Shown here in pieces: positions 45,988 through 54,116 of a DNA stretch of 64,000 bases (position 1 is its first letter; each line of letters begins with the position of its first letter). This DNA comes from Pseudovibrio sp. M1P-2-3. Its GTDB lineage: Bacteria > Pseudomonadota > Alphaproteobacteria > Rhizobiales > Stappiaceae. Position numbers and translations under genes: made by a program. The notes under the pieces were generated by a model. The model was not told the DNA's origin. It did not search any database and was given only the letters and a program-made list of their open reading frames with translations. The stretch covers positions 319,001-383,000 of the forward strand of contig NZ_JARRCW010000001.1 in NCBI RefSeq assembly GCF_031501865.1, written 5' to 3'.

Positions 45988-47218
45988 TATCCCCCAGTCC
46001 GATGCACTGTCGTTACTCAGCGCAAAGTCTGTAAGAGAGCGCGCAAATGAACTTCTGGAGCTTGGTCTTCAAGGAGAGTTGGAGCATTTTTCTATTGATC
46101 TGTCAAAACTGAGGGAGTGCGCCCACCGTACATTGGCGGTCACAAAAAACAATTATCCAGATTTGCAGGTTCCTCTGCATTCGCGCTGGCGTCACTTCGA
46201 AATTGATGGAGTTGACCGTTGGGCGATGCTTGCTGGAGCCCGTCGTTTTTCTGATGAACGGGGCATGGGGCGGGCAGCCTATGATCTTGCTATATTATCT
46301 GTACTGCTGGATGCTGGTGCCGGTGCTCAATGGAAATATCACGAGCCAGTGACAGGGGATACTTTAACCAGATCGGAAGGGCTTGCGATCGGTTCCCTTG
46401 GCATGTTTGCCGCAGGAATGTTTTCTGAAAAGGTCCTTGACCCGCTGCGTGCGGATGCAATAGCCCTGTTCCAAATAGATCCAGAAGAAATAGCTGAAGG
46501 TTTTCAGGTCTCCGCTGAGAACCCTCTGGTGGGGCTGGACGGGCGAGCAGCTTTACTGCGGCGTTTGGGCGAGGCCGTTTCGTTGCGGCCAGACCTTTTC
46601 TCAAAAGAGGATGAGCCACGCCCCGGTGGACTGTTTGACGTTCTCTATGATGAGGGACTGGCAGGAAAAGTAACCGCTGGCCGTGTTTTGGAAGTGGTGT
46701 TGGATGGCTTGGGGCCAATTTGGCCGGGCCGTGAAGAAATTGACGGAGTGAACCTTGGAGATGTCTGGCGTCATTCCAAGGTATCGGGTAATGAGCGCAC
46801 CAAAGGTCTCATGCCACTGCATAAGCTCTCGCAATGGATTGCCTATTCCCTGATTGAACCTCTGGCATGGGCAGGTGTTGAGGTAACAGAGCTCGACGAC
46901 CTGACAGGACTGGCAGAGTATCGAAATGGTGGTCTGTTTGTTGATTGCGGTATTTTGAAACTGAGAGACCCGGATAACTTGTCCAAAAGGCACGAGGTTG
47001 GAAGCGAACTTATTGTTGAATGGAGAGCTCTCACAGTTGCTTTGCTGGACAAGCTTGCGGAGCGGATCCGAATAGATTTGGATGTGACCAAAGAGCAAAT
47101 GCCCCTTGCGTGTGTTCTGGAAGGCGGCTCGTGGGCTGCAGGGCGACAAATTGCACAGGAAAAACGTCCCGGAGGAACCCCTCCAATAGAAATAGTAAGC
47201 GACGGAACTGTGTTTTAG
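45977..47218 (+). CDS. urc4: Urc4: DUF1688 uracil-catabolism protein
   Basis: 413 residues of DUF1688. Diagnostic blocks: VPLHSRWRHFEIDGVDRW, DLAILSVLLDAGAGAQW, RSEGLAIGSLGMFAAGMFS, PLVGLDGRAALLRRLG, MPLHKLSQWIAYSLIEPL, EYRNGGLFVDCG. URC4 is needed for uracil degradation in yeast, at a step after nucleotide formation; its chemistry is unsettled. Overlaps urc1 by 11 bases, so translation is coupled. Confidence 0.9.
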   Translation: MTIDIPQSDALSLLSAKSVRERANELLELGLQGELEHFSIDLSKLRECAHRTLAVTKNNYPDLQVPLHSRWRHFEIDGVDRWAMLAGARRFSDERGMGRAAYDLAILSVLLDAGAGAQWKYHEPVTGDTLTRSEGLAIGSLGMFAAGMFSEKVLDPLRADAIALFQIDPEEIAEGFQVSAENPLVGLDGRAALLRRLGEAVSLRPDLFSKEDEPRPGGLFDVLYDEGLAGKVTAGRVLEVVLDGLGPIWPGREEIDGVNLGDVWRHSKVSGNERTKGLMPLHKLSQWIAYSLIEPLAWAGVEVTELDDLTGLAEYRNGGLFVDCGILKLRDPDNLSKRHEVGSELIVEWRALTVALLDKLAERIRIDLDVTKEQMPLACVLEGGSWAAGRQIAQEKRPGGTPPIEIVSDGTVF

Positions 47219-47331
47219 CTGGTATTTCTCTGGACACAGCCATTGGGGCCTGTCAAAAGCTCCAAAGTATAAAAATATGAAATACAGGGGCGCTTTCGCG
47301 CCAACTTGATAGGGCAAGAGAAGAGGCAAAT

Positions 47332-47961
47332 ATGTCAGGAGCCACCGTAATTGATCATCCGCTTGTACAGCACAAGCTAACGCATATGCGAATGAAGGAA
47401 ACCTCGACGCAGGGATTCCGTCGGCTCTTGACTGAAATCGCACACTTGCTCTGCTACGAGGTCACACGTGATCTGAAACTGGGCATGACCAGCATTGAAA
47501 CGCCTCTTGAAGAAATGGATGCACCGATCCTGACCGGCAAGAAGCTGGTCTTTGCATCTATTTTGCGTGCGGGCAATGGCCTTTTAGAAGGTATGCTGGA
47601 GCTTATTCCGTCTGCTCGTGTGGCTCACATCGGCCTGTACCGCGATCCCAAGACCCTGACAGCTGTTGAGTACTACTTCAAGGCTCCGGCTCATATGGAT
47701 GAGCGCCTCGTTATTGTTGTTGACCCAATGTTGGCGACCGCAAACTCAGCGATTGCAGCGGTTGAACGCTTGAAGGAGCGTGGTGCAAAGAACATGCGTT
47801 TTGTGTGTCTGCTGGCTGCACCTGAAGGAATTGAAGCCTTTAATAAAGCGCATCCGGATGTTCCGATCTATACGGCTGCGATTGATAACAGGCTCAACGA
47901 AAAGGGATATATACTTCCCGGAGTCGGCGATGCAGGTGATCGCATGTACGGTACTAAGTAA
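47332..47961 (+). CDS. upp: Uracil phosphoribosyltransferase (Upp/Urc6)
   Basis: 209 residues, the bacterial Upp length. PRPP-binding loop [16 protein letters not shown], uracil-binding C-terminus [17 protein letters not shown]-terminal [12 protein letters not shown]. It makes UMP from uracil and PRPP. In this location it serves both salvage and, as the URC6 equivalent, the first step of URC-type degradation. Closed by a strong terminator. Confidence 0.96.
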   Translation: MSGATVIDHPLVQHKLTHMRMKETSTQGFRRLLTEIAHLLCYEVTRDLKLGMTSIETPLEEMDAPILTGKKLVFASILRAGNGLLEGMLELIPSARVAHIGLYRDPKTLTAVEYYFKAPAHMDERLVIVVDPMLATANSAIAAVERLKERGAKNMRFVCLLAAPEGIEAFNKAHPDVPIYTAAIDNRLNEKGYILPGVGDAGDRMYGTK

Positions 47962-47977
47962 AATATACTATCTTTTT

Positions 47978-48006
47978 AAAGGCGGCTCTTAAGAGCCGCC
48001 TTTTTT
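47978..48006 (+). terminator. Strong terminator after upp
   Basis: AAAGGCGGCTCTT/AAGAGCCGCCTTT is a perfect palindrome followed by TTT. It closes the nucleoside/URC locus. Confidence 0.92.
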
Positions 48007-48072
48007 GAAATAACTATTTCCTTTTCTATTTATATTGATGATCTTAGTCTGGCCGACAGAAAGGAGATTATC

Positions 48073-48738
48073 ATGTTTCCATTAGGTCATCGGGTTCGTG
48101 TGAAGAACTGTTGTATTTCCACTCTGGACGAAGCGTTTCTAGCTATAAAAGAAGGGGCGGATGCCTTGGGGCTAGTTGCGGCAATGCCATCTGGCCCCGG
48201 GATTATTTCTGATGGATTAATTGGAGAAATAGCACGTAGAATTCCCCCTCCAGTTGCGTCGGTGCTTTTGACATCTCGTGTAACTGCCAATGATATCATT
48301 GACCACGTACACGCTTGCGGTGCTAATACCGTTCAAATCGTGTCCCATGTGGACCCATCGATCTATGAAAAACTGCACCAAGGATTACCAGCTTCTACGC
48401 GCATTATTCAGGTCGTTCACGTGGAGAATGAATATGCCTCTGAAATAGCTCAGGACTATGCAGCATTGGCCAATGCGTTGCTTCTGGATTCTGGTACGCC
48501 ATCCCAAAACAAACTTGGTGGAACAGGGCAAACGCATAACTGGGATTTTAGCCGCCATATAGTCCAGACAGTTGATATTCCGGTTTTTCGTGCAGGCGGT
48601 TTGAACTCCTCCAATATTCGAAAGGCCATTCACCACGTTCGTCCTTATGGAGTGGATCTTTGTTCAGGAATACGAACGAATGGTAAATTGGATAATAAGA
48701 AGCTACGTGAGTTTATGGCGGCTGTAAGGTTAGCTTGA
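48073..48738 (+). CDS. Divergent TrpF-like (phosphoribosylanthranilate isomerase-like) protein
   Basis: 221 residues of the PRAI TIM barrel. The catalytic Cys (VRVKNCCIS) and Asp (ALLLDSG) are kept, as are GGTGQTHNWDFS, FRAGGLNSSNIRKAI and VRPYGVDLCSGI for phosphate binding. The usual 'SPRYV' and 'VFVN' segments are changed (SGPGIISD, VLLTSR), so the substrate may not be phosphoribosylanthranilate. No other trp gene is nearby. Its neighbour is the uracil-catabolism module, separated by a terminator. It has its own AAGGAG ribosome site. Confidence 0.8.
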   Translation: MFPLGHRVRVKNCCISTLDEAFLAIKEGADALGLVAAMPSGPGIISDGLIGEIARRIPPPVASVLLTSRVTANDIIDHVHACGANTVQIVSHVDPSIYEKLHQGLPASTRIIQVVHVENEYASEIAQDYAALANALLLDSGTPSQNKLGGTGQTHNWDFSRHIVQTVDIPVFRAGGLNSSNIRKAIHHVRPYGVDLCSGIRTNGKLDNKKLREFMAAVRLA

Positions 48739-48854
48739 GTTTATCTTCATCAATTACTTGACAGTAGTGAAATGATATTGTTGAGTGATAATAGTATTTA
48801 TTGTGCTTTATTTTATTTTTTTGGATGAATTTAACGGGTTGTCTGCGAGGGATA

Positions 48855-49373
48855 ATGCGTCGTTTTTTATTTGTCTTGGTTGCTGCCGGTATTACTGCTG
48901 TATTTGCTCCTCGTTTTCTTCAGGAAAATGTTATTGGAAACATGACCCGCAAGGTTGAGCGGCAGCAAGGGCAGCAACACTCCCCAAAAACAAAGCATGT
49001 AAATACAATTCGAATTCCAAGGAACTATAGTGGGCACTACGAAGCTGAAGTGATGCTTAATCATAGCCCGGTCCATGCCTTGATTGATACTGGGGCAACC
49101 ACTCTTGCGATCCCTAGAAATATCGCACATGACATAGGCGTTCATGTGGGGGAGGGGGAGTTCCGTCATTCAGTTTCAACTGCGAATGGAACAGTGAAGG
49201 CTGCACGTGTGAAGCTGAGTGATTTCGAGCTGGGGCCGCTTGCTTTGACCAATGTGGATGCAATGGTTTTTCCTGATAAATCTCTTTCGATTGTTCTTTT
49301 GGGTATGTCGGCTTTACGATACTACGATGAAATTGAAATAAAGGATGGCTACCTTCAGCTCACAGCCTATTAA
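48855..49373 (+). CDS. TIGR02281-type retropepsin-like aspartic protease
   Basis: 172 residues from the ATG at 48855 after GCGAGGGAT. An N-terminal transmembrane helix (FLFVLVAAGITAVFAPRF) anchors a periplasmic retropepsin-like domain. The catalytic motif is ALIDTGATTLAIP (D78), with the second psi-loop in LGMSALRYYDEIE and the typical strand GHYEAEVMLNHSPVHA. Presumed dimeric; substrates unknown. Confidence 0.88.
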   Translation: MRRFLFVLVAAGITAVFAPRFLQENVIGNMTRKVERQQGQQHSPKTKHVNTIRIPRNYSGHYEAEVMLNHSPVHALIDTGATTLAIPRNIAHDIGVHVGEGEFRHSVSTANGTVKAARVKLSDFELGPLALTNVDAMVFPDKSLSIVLLGMSALRYYDEIEIKDGYLQLTAY

Positions 49374-49498
49374 CCCTCCTTTCTTCTTGTAGATGCATTT
49401 TCCCTAGACAGAGAAGACACCCCCTTACTTTCTCCTTAGTATTTTGCTGTAGATTGGGATGTGCCTAGCATAGGCAGCCTAAATCCGAGGAGGCAACA

Positions 49499-50389
49499 AT
49501 GAACATTCGTCGGTTCGGTCAATTGCAAAATGGCGAGGAGGTGAAGGAAGTTACGCTGCACCAGGGATACTTGTCTATGCGGATCCTGACACTTGGTGCA
49601 ATAATTCGCGATTTGACGTTTGCTGGACGCCCTTTAGTTCTCGGGTTTGATAGTCTGGATGCCTATTTGAGCTATGAGTCTTGCTATGGACTGGTCGGGG
49701 GGCGTAACTCTGGCCGGTTGGGTGGAGATAGGGTTTGGTCTATTGAGAGTGTCAGCGCAAATAGTATGTCCCTGTCTATCGATATTGCTTTGCATAATGG
49801 GCCGGAGGTGAATTATGTAGAAGCGACCTGTAATATTTCTCTAAGTCCCAACAATAGTGTAAAACTGGAAATCGTTGGCCGGAGTACTGGGAGTCGCTGC
49901 TTTCACCCCTACCAACATGTCTATTTTAACCTGAGCGATAAGGCAGATATTGGCTCCCACCAAATTATGATTCCCGCCAGCAGTTACTTCCCGGTTGGAG
50001 AGGATAATCTCCCCACGGGTGAGATACGGGATGTGAACGAGACACCTTATAGCTTTCAAGAAATGAGAGAGATGGACGTGGATAATGGGAAGGCTGTTGA
50101 CTTTAGCTATTGTCTGCGCATGTTCCCATTGCGTCGTCCCCATCTGTGTGCAGTGGTGGAAGAGCCTAGCAGCATGACGAAAATGGAAGTATGGTCAACA
50201 GAGCCTAGCCTCCATTTTTATGATGGTGCAAAGCTCAATATTCCAATTGAAGGGCATAACGGGCGGACATATGGGGCAAAAGCTGGATTTTGTTTAGAGC
50301 CACAGAGCTGGCCCGACATTTCAACAGGAGCGGAAACCCTTTTTAATGCCGGACACTACCGTCACATAACGGAATATAGGTTCTCCTAG
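49499..50389 (+). CDS. Aldose 1-epimerase family protein
   Basis: 296 residues of the galactose mutarotase-like fold. YGLVGGRNSGRL corresponds to the substrate-binding 'GRxANR' region, CFHPYQHVYFNLS supplies the catalytic His, and GFCLEPQSWPDI the catalytic Glu. It is shorter and divergent from E. coli GalM (about 345 residues). Likely interconverts anomers of a hexose. Good ribosome site (GAGGAGGC). Ends seven bases from the convergent FMN-reductase gene. Confidence 0.86.
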   Translation: MNIRRFGQLQNGEEVKEVTLHQGYLSMRILTLGAIIRDLTFAGRPLVLGFDSLDAYLSYESCYGLVGGRNSGRLGGDRVWSIESVSANSMSLSIDIALHNGPEVNYVEATCNISLSPNNSVKLEIVGRSTGSRCFHPYQHVYFNLSDKADIGSHQIMIPASSYFPVGEDNLPTGEIRDVNETPYSFQEMREMDVDNGKAVDFSYCLRMFPLRRPHLCAVVEEPSSMTKMEVWSTEPSLHFYDGAKLNIPIEGHNGRTYGAKAGFCLEPQSWPDISTGAETLFNAGHYRHITEYRFS

Positions 50390-50396
50390 AGTGTGC

Positions 50397-50987
50397 TCAA
50401 GCAGCAGCTTGAAGGGGCTTTATGCCATCAAGCAATGCAACCGTTGAGGTGATCAGGTTGTTGAGCTTATTTCTGATTTCTTCATCAACCAATAGCCCGT
50501 TTTCATCCAGTTTCGCGTTTACCTGCGGGACGACAACATGTGTTGGATGAACCACGGCTCCGAGTTCGATCAGGAAGTCTCTGAGGTTCGGCAGCATACG
50601 AATTCCGCCCATGTTTCCAGGGGACGCGCTGATCAGGCCAGCAACTTTTGTGGTCTCTCGCAGAGGTCTTCCTTTGCCAAAATCTCTGGAAATCCAAGTC
50701 AGAATATTGCTCAGAATTGGTGGGAAAAATCCATTATAATCAGGCGAAGCAACCAAGATAAGGTCGGCTTGGGCCAATTTGAGTTGAGCACTGAGGGTGA
50801 GTTTCCTGAAACTTTCGTCCTGTTCCTTATCCTGTGTGTAGATTGGAAGACTTTGCATTTCAGCTTGAAGAGTTTCGAACTGAAACCCGCGCTTTTGGAG
50901 CAGGCTTTCAACTGCATTCATGATTTGCTGATTGAAAGAACCTGTTCTGTTGCTTCCGCAAATAAGAAGTACCTTTGTATTTTGCAT
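50397..50987 (-). CDS. NADPH-dependent FMN reductase family protein
   Basis: 196 residues from the ATG at 50987. Flavodoxin-like fold with the FMN phosphate loop LLICGSNRTGSFNQ, VASPDYNGFFPPILSN and SASPGNMGGIRML. Reduces quinones, azo compounds or free flavin. Divergent from the AhpD-like/ECF41 pair and convergent with the epimerase. Confidence 0.9.
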   Translation of the reverse strand: MQNTKVLLICGSNRTGSFNQQIMNAVESLLQKRGFQFETLQAEMQSLPIYTQDKEQDESFRKLTLSAQLKLAQADLILVASPDYNGFFPPILSNILTWISRDFGKGRPLRETTKVAGLISASPGNMGGIRMLPNLRDFLIELGAVVHPTHVVVPQVNAKLDENGLLVDEEIRNKLNNLITSTVALLDGIKPLQAAA

Positions 50988-51161
50988 ATTGGGCCTATGG
51001 ATCTGGAACACCTCTTGTATGAGGATACGTATGAAACAATAGGTAAGAGTGGGGGCCAAGTTATTCAGCAGCTCACTCCAACCAAGAGGATATGCGATAA
51101 GTAAAGTAAATACTTTTTATATTCAAGGCTGCTTCTCTGTTTTGAAAAAAAATATTCCAGA

Positions 51162-51188
51162 TGTCACAAATTGTCTCTCTCGTTCGAC
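51162..51188 (+). promoter_or_regulatory. Probable ECF41-type promoter
   Basis: TGTCACA (51162-51168), 16-base spacer, CGAC (51185-51188). The motif described for ECF41 sigma factors is TGTCACA with CGTC after about 16 bases; only one -10 base differs. It lies 37 bases before the AhpD-like gene, which is followed by the ECF41 gene, so the pair is probably autoregulated. Confidence 0.65.
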
Positions 51189-51225
51189 GAACTGGTATCC
51201 CTTACGTTTATGGAGACTATTTGAG

Positions 51226-51672
51226 ATGAACCTACATGAAAGCACAATAGCCGCCCCGATCGTCTATGAAGAGCACACACCGGATCTATTTCAGAAACTT
51301 TATGCAGTTCACATGGGGATAGTTGCCCGGGATTTTGAACCAAAACTGCGACACTTACTCACGTTGCGTGCCTCGCAAATCAACGGATGTGCCTATTGTG
51401 TAAATATGCATCTGGAAGAGGCACGCAGTGATGGTGAAACGCAGGACCGCCTTGATAAGCTTGTTGTGTGGTCTCACGTTGATCTCTTTTCCTCGGCAGA
51501 GAGGGCGGCTCTTGCATGGACAGAGGCGCTTACTGTTCTGGATCCAAAAGAGGATATGTCCAAGTTAAGAGCTGAGTTGCTAAAGCATTTTACAGCTGAG
51601 CAGATTAGTATTTTAACTACAACCATTGCTATGATTAATCTTTGGAACCGGCTACAGGTATCAAAACACTGA
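51226..51672 (+). CDS. Carboxymuconolactone decarboxylase/AhpD-like protein
   Basis: 148 residues from the ATG at 51226 after GGAG; the frame from 51049 is not needed. The redox motif is CAYCVNMH (CxxC plus His), inside LLTLRASQINGCAYC, with SAERAALAWTEALT further on. AhpD-like proteins reduce peroxiredoxin partners or act as thiol oxidoreductases. This gene class is the characteristic partner and target of ECF41 sigma factors, and here the sigma gene starts one base after its stop. Confidence 0.9.
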   Translation: MNLHESTIAAPIVYEEHTPDLFQKLYAVHMGIVARDFEPKLRHLLTLRASQINGCAYCVNMHLEEARSDGETQDRLDKLVVWSHVDLFSSAERAALAWTEALTVLDPKEDMSKLRAELLKHFTAEQISILTTTIAMINLWNRLQVSKH

Positions 51673-51673
51673 A

Positions 51674-52597
51674 ATGGAAAAATACTCAGATCTTAAAGTA
51701 TTTGAAGCTATCCGGCCCCAACTTCTGGGGCTGGCCTATCGTTTACTAGGTACGATGAGCGAGGCTGAGGATGCACTTCAAGACACCTATATCAAATGGC
51801 AGGTTAGTCCAGACAAAAGTAAGCTAAAGAACCCTGAAGCCTGGATTACGGCAGTATGCACCAATACATGCATTGATATTCTGAAATCCGCGCAGCGTAA
51901 GCGCGTGGATTACTTTGGACCTTGGCTGCCAGAGCCGCTTCACACTCACAGTGAGAAAACGACAGAGGACTATTTAGCTCTGTCTTCATCCTTAACCACG
52001 GCTTTCCTGCTTGTTTTGGAGCGGCTGTCGCCGAAGGAGAGAGCTGCATTCCTTCTCCACGAAATCTTTGGTAGGTCGTATGCCGATGTTGCAGTTACTT
52101 TGGGAATTCAAGAGGTCGCATGCCGTAAGCTCGTTTCAAGGGCGCGCGATAATGTTGGAGAAAGCCGTGCAAAGTACACGCCGAGTCTTGATAAACAAAG
52201 AGAATATCTTGTGGCTTTTAAAAGGGCGGTAACGACTGGAGATGAAAGTGCATTGAGCGCAGTTCTTACAGAAGATATTCAGTTAAGAGCTGACGGAGGA
52301 GGTAAGGTAGTTGCTGCCTCCAAACCTTTGGTTGGTAAGAAATCTGTAATCAAGTTCCTGTTGCAGGTGCTTCATAAAGCTTGGGCAGATGATCATCTAT
52401 ATGTTGAAGAGTTTAATGGATTGTTGGGGCTTAGGGTTGTCAGCCCTGACGGCTTAAGGGCCATTGTGAGCTTTGGTGCGGGGGAGAACGGTAGGCTGGA
52501 ACATATTTATATCGTTCGCAACCCGGATAAACTCGACCGCATTGATACGACGGTCCATCATGACCGGACAACGGGGAAACTAAACACAACTTGTTAA
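51674..52597 (+). CDS. ECF41 (SigJ-like) RNA polymerase sigma factor
   Basis: 307 residues. Region 2: QLLGLAYRLLGTMSEAEDAL, DTYIKW; region 4: LERLSPKERAAFLLHEIFG, SYADVAVTLG. A SnoaL/NTF2-like C-terminal domain follows, which in ECF41 proteins replaces an anti-sigma factor. Three diagnostic motifs are present: WLPEP in the linker (W84-P88), DGGGK (D207-K211) and NPDKL (N283-L287) near the end. It should activate its own operon from the TGTCACA/CGAC promoter at 51162. The inducing signal is unknown. Confidence 0.94.
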   Translation: MEKYSDLKVFEAIRPQLLGLAYRLLGTMSEAEDALQDTYIKWQVSPDKSKLKNPEAWITAVCTNTCIDILKSAQRKRVDYFGPWLPEPLHTHSEKTTEDYLALSSSLTTAFLLVLERLSPKERAAFLLHEIFGRSYADVAVTLGIQEVACRKLVSRARDNVGESRAKYTPSLDKQREYLVAFKRAVTTGDESALSAVLTEDIQLRADGGGKVVAASKPLVGKKSVIKFLLQVLHKAWADDHLYVEEFNGLLGLRVVSPDGLRAIVSFGAGENGRLEHIYIVRNPDKLDRIDTTVHHDRTTGKLNTTC

Positions 52598-52769
52598 GTG
52601 ATGGCCCTTCAAAACCTCATTTAATTGATTTGTTATGTTTGCGGTCATGAATTTGGCAGGTCCAGCTTGTGCTGGTGTTGGTTTTCATTGGGATCTTAGT
52701 GATTTACTCAGTTACGCCCCTTAGGATGGCAGAAAAAGGGCTGACAAGTAATTCTGGAGAGTCCTGAGA

Positions 52770-54011
52770 ATGAAATTTACCAATAAGCAGATGGTAAAGT
52801 ACTCAACGCATGAGTCTGTTCAGAGCGCAGTGGATCTTTGTAGGTATCAAGAAGAACTTCGTGAGCTCTTAGTCGAGGCATTTCCAGCTTTGGAACCTAT
52901 GGTTGGAGAGCTTGTGCGCGCCTGCCGATATGAACGGGTGCCAAGAGATTGGCAGGTGTCTGGATCCGGATATGTGAGCCATGAGCTTCTGTTTGTTGTT
53001 AGAGGGAGAGTTGGTGTTTTTGACAGGCAGAGCCCTCTCCAGTCGAAACTTATCCGTCAGGTACCTCAGGGCGGGCTAGTTGGTTCGACAAGCTATTTGC
53101 TGGCAAACGAGGAGCAGGAAACCTCTACACAAATTCTTAACATGACAATTACGGGCGTTATTGCGTTGATCCCTTGGGATCGGCATGGGTCGCTACCTAT
53201 TTCTGCTGAAGCCAATGCGCTCTTTTTCAAAGTCATGTTAGAGGAGAGTGCAAAAAGAGATCACGAGCAACTGGGTTATTTGAAAGGAGAGTTTTTACTT
53301 CTTACACAGCGCATGTGGTCCATGGGCGTTCTGGCTGTTCTATTGCTGGAAGCTGTTTCCATTTTGACAATCTACTCCGTATCCCGAGAGTTCTTCCCAC
53401 GCTTGTTTACTCATCCAACTCTATTGCCTCTTTGGGGATCTTTAGCGGTATTGTTGCTGTTTTTCGTGCAAGTTCGATTCATGCTTAAGGCTATGCAAAT
53501 TCCAAGGCCTCAACTGGGAATACAGACAAAATCTATCGATAAACAAGTTCTTTGGGGAGCGCTCATCAGCCTGCCGCTTCTTGTTGTTATGATTGCATTG
53601 CGAGATCTTTTAGAACCGGCTTTTGATAGCCCTGAGCTTCATTTTCGCAAAACAGAGCTCTCACTGAGGCACTTTTTTGCCAGTCTTTCAAATAGGGAGT
53701 TCTTTTGTTACCTGCTCTTTCTCGTTCCGCTTCAACAGTTTGTGGTTCGATGCGGGGTCCAGATTCCAGTAGTTTATGCATTGGGAAGCCGGTGGGTCTA
53801 TGCGGCACCAATTGCAAATATTGCGTCTGCTGCTTCTTTTGCTGCGTTCTATTTGTTCTTCGGTTGGAAGATTGTCCTATTAGGATTTGTCTTTAGTATC
53901 TATTGGGGAATAATTTTCTTCTTCCGCCGGTCATTGATTACAATTCTGACGAGCCATTGGTTGCTAGCTGGAGCGGCGTTCACTTGGTTCGGGTTTTTAA
54001 AAGTGGGGTAG
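52770..54011 (+). CDS. Cyclic-nucleotide-binding-like domain fused to degenerate CPBP membrane domain, copy 1
   Basis: 413 residues. Residues ~40-165 look like a cNMP-binding beta-roll (ELLFVVRGRVGVFDRQ, GGLVGSTSYLLANEEQETST), but the canonical FGE...RxA phosphate cassette is not seen. Then come about six or seven transmembrane helices ending in a CPBP/Abi-like core. The CPBP protease motif EExxxR is QQFVVR here (Q322-R327), the FxxxH motif reads FAAFY (His lost), and SHWLLAG keeps one His (H396). A pseudoprotease or scaffold is likely. A paralogue follows. Confidence 0.65.
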   Translation: MKFTNKQMVKYSTHESVQSAVDLCRYQEELRELLVEAFPALEPMVGELVRACRYERVPRDWQVSGSGYVSHELLFVVRGRVGVFDRQSPLQSKLIRQVPQGGLVGSTSYLLANEEQETSTQILNMTITGVIALIPWDRHGSLPISAEANALFFKVMLEESAKRDHEQLGYLKGEFLLLTQRMWSMGVLAVLLLEAVSILTIYSVSREFFPRLFTHPTLLPLWGSLAVLLLFFVQVRFMLKAMQIPRPQLGIQTKSIDKQVLWGALISLPLLVVMIALRDLLEPAFDSPELHFRKTELSLRHFFASLSNREFFCYLLFLVPLQQFVVRCGVQIPVVYALGSRWVYAAPIANIASAASFAAFYLFFGWKIVLLGFVFSIYWGIIFFFRRSLITILTSHWLLAGAAFTWFGFLKVG

Positions 54012-54116
54012 AGCGTCTGGAGAACCAGAATCTTACCTTGAAGTTCATGGACAATATTAGGGAATTTCTCAAATCTTAGTTTTAGTCTCCTAGAAAAACA
54101 TAAGGAGACATGTTCC

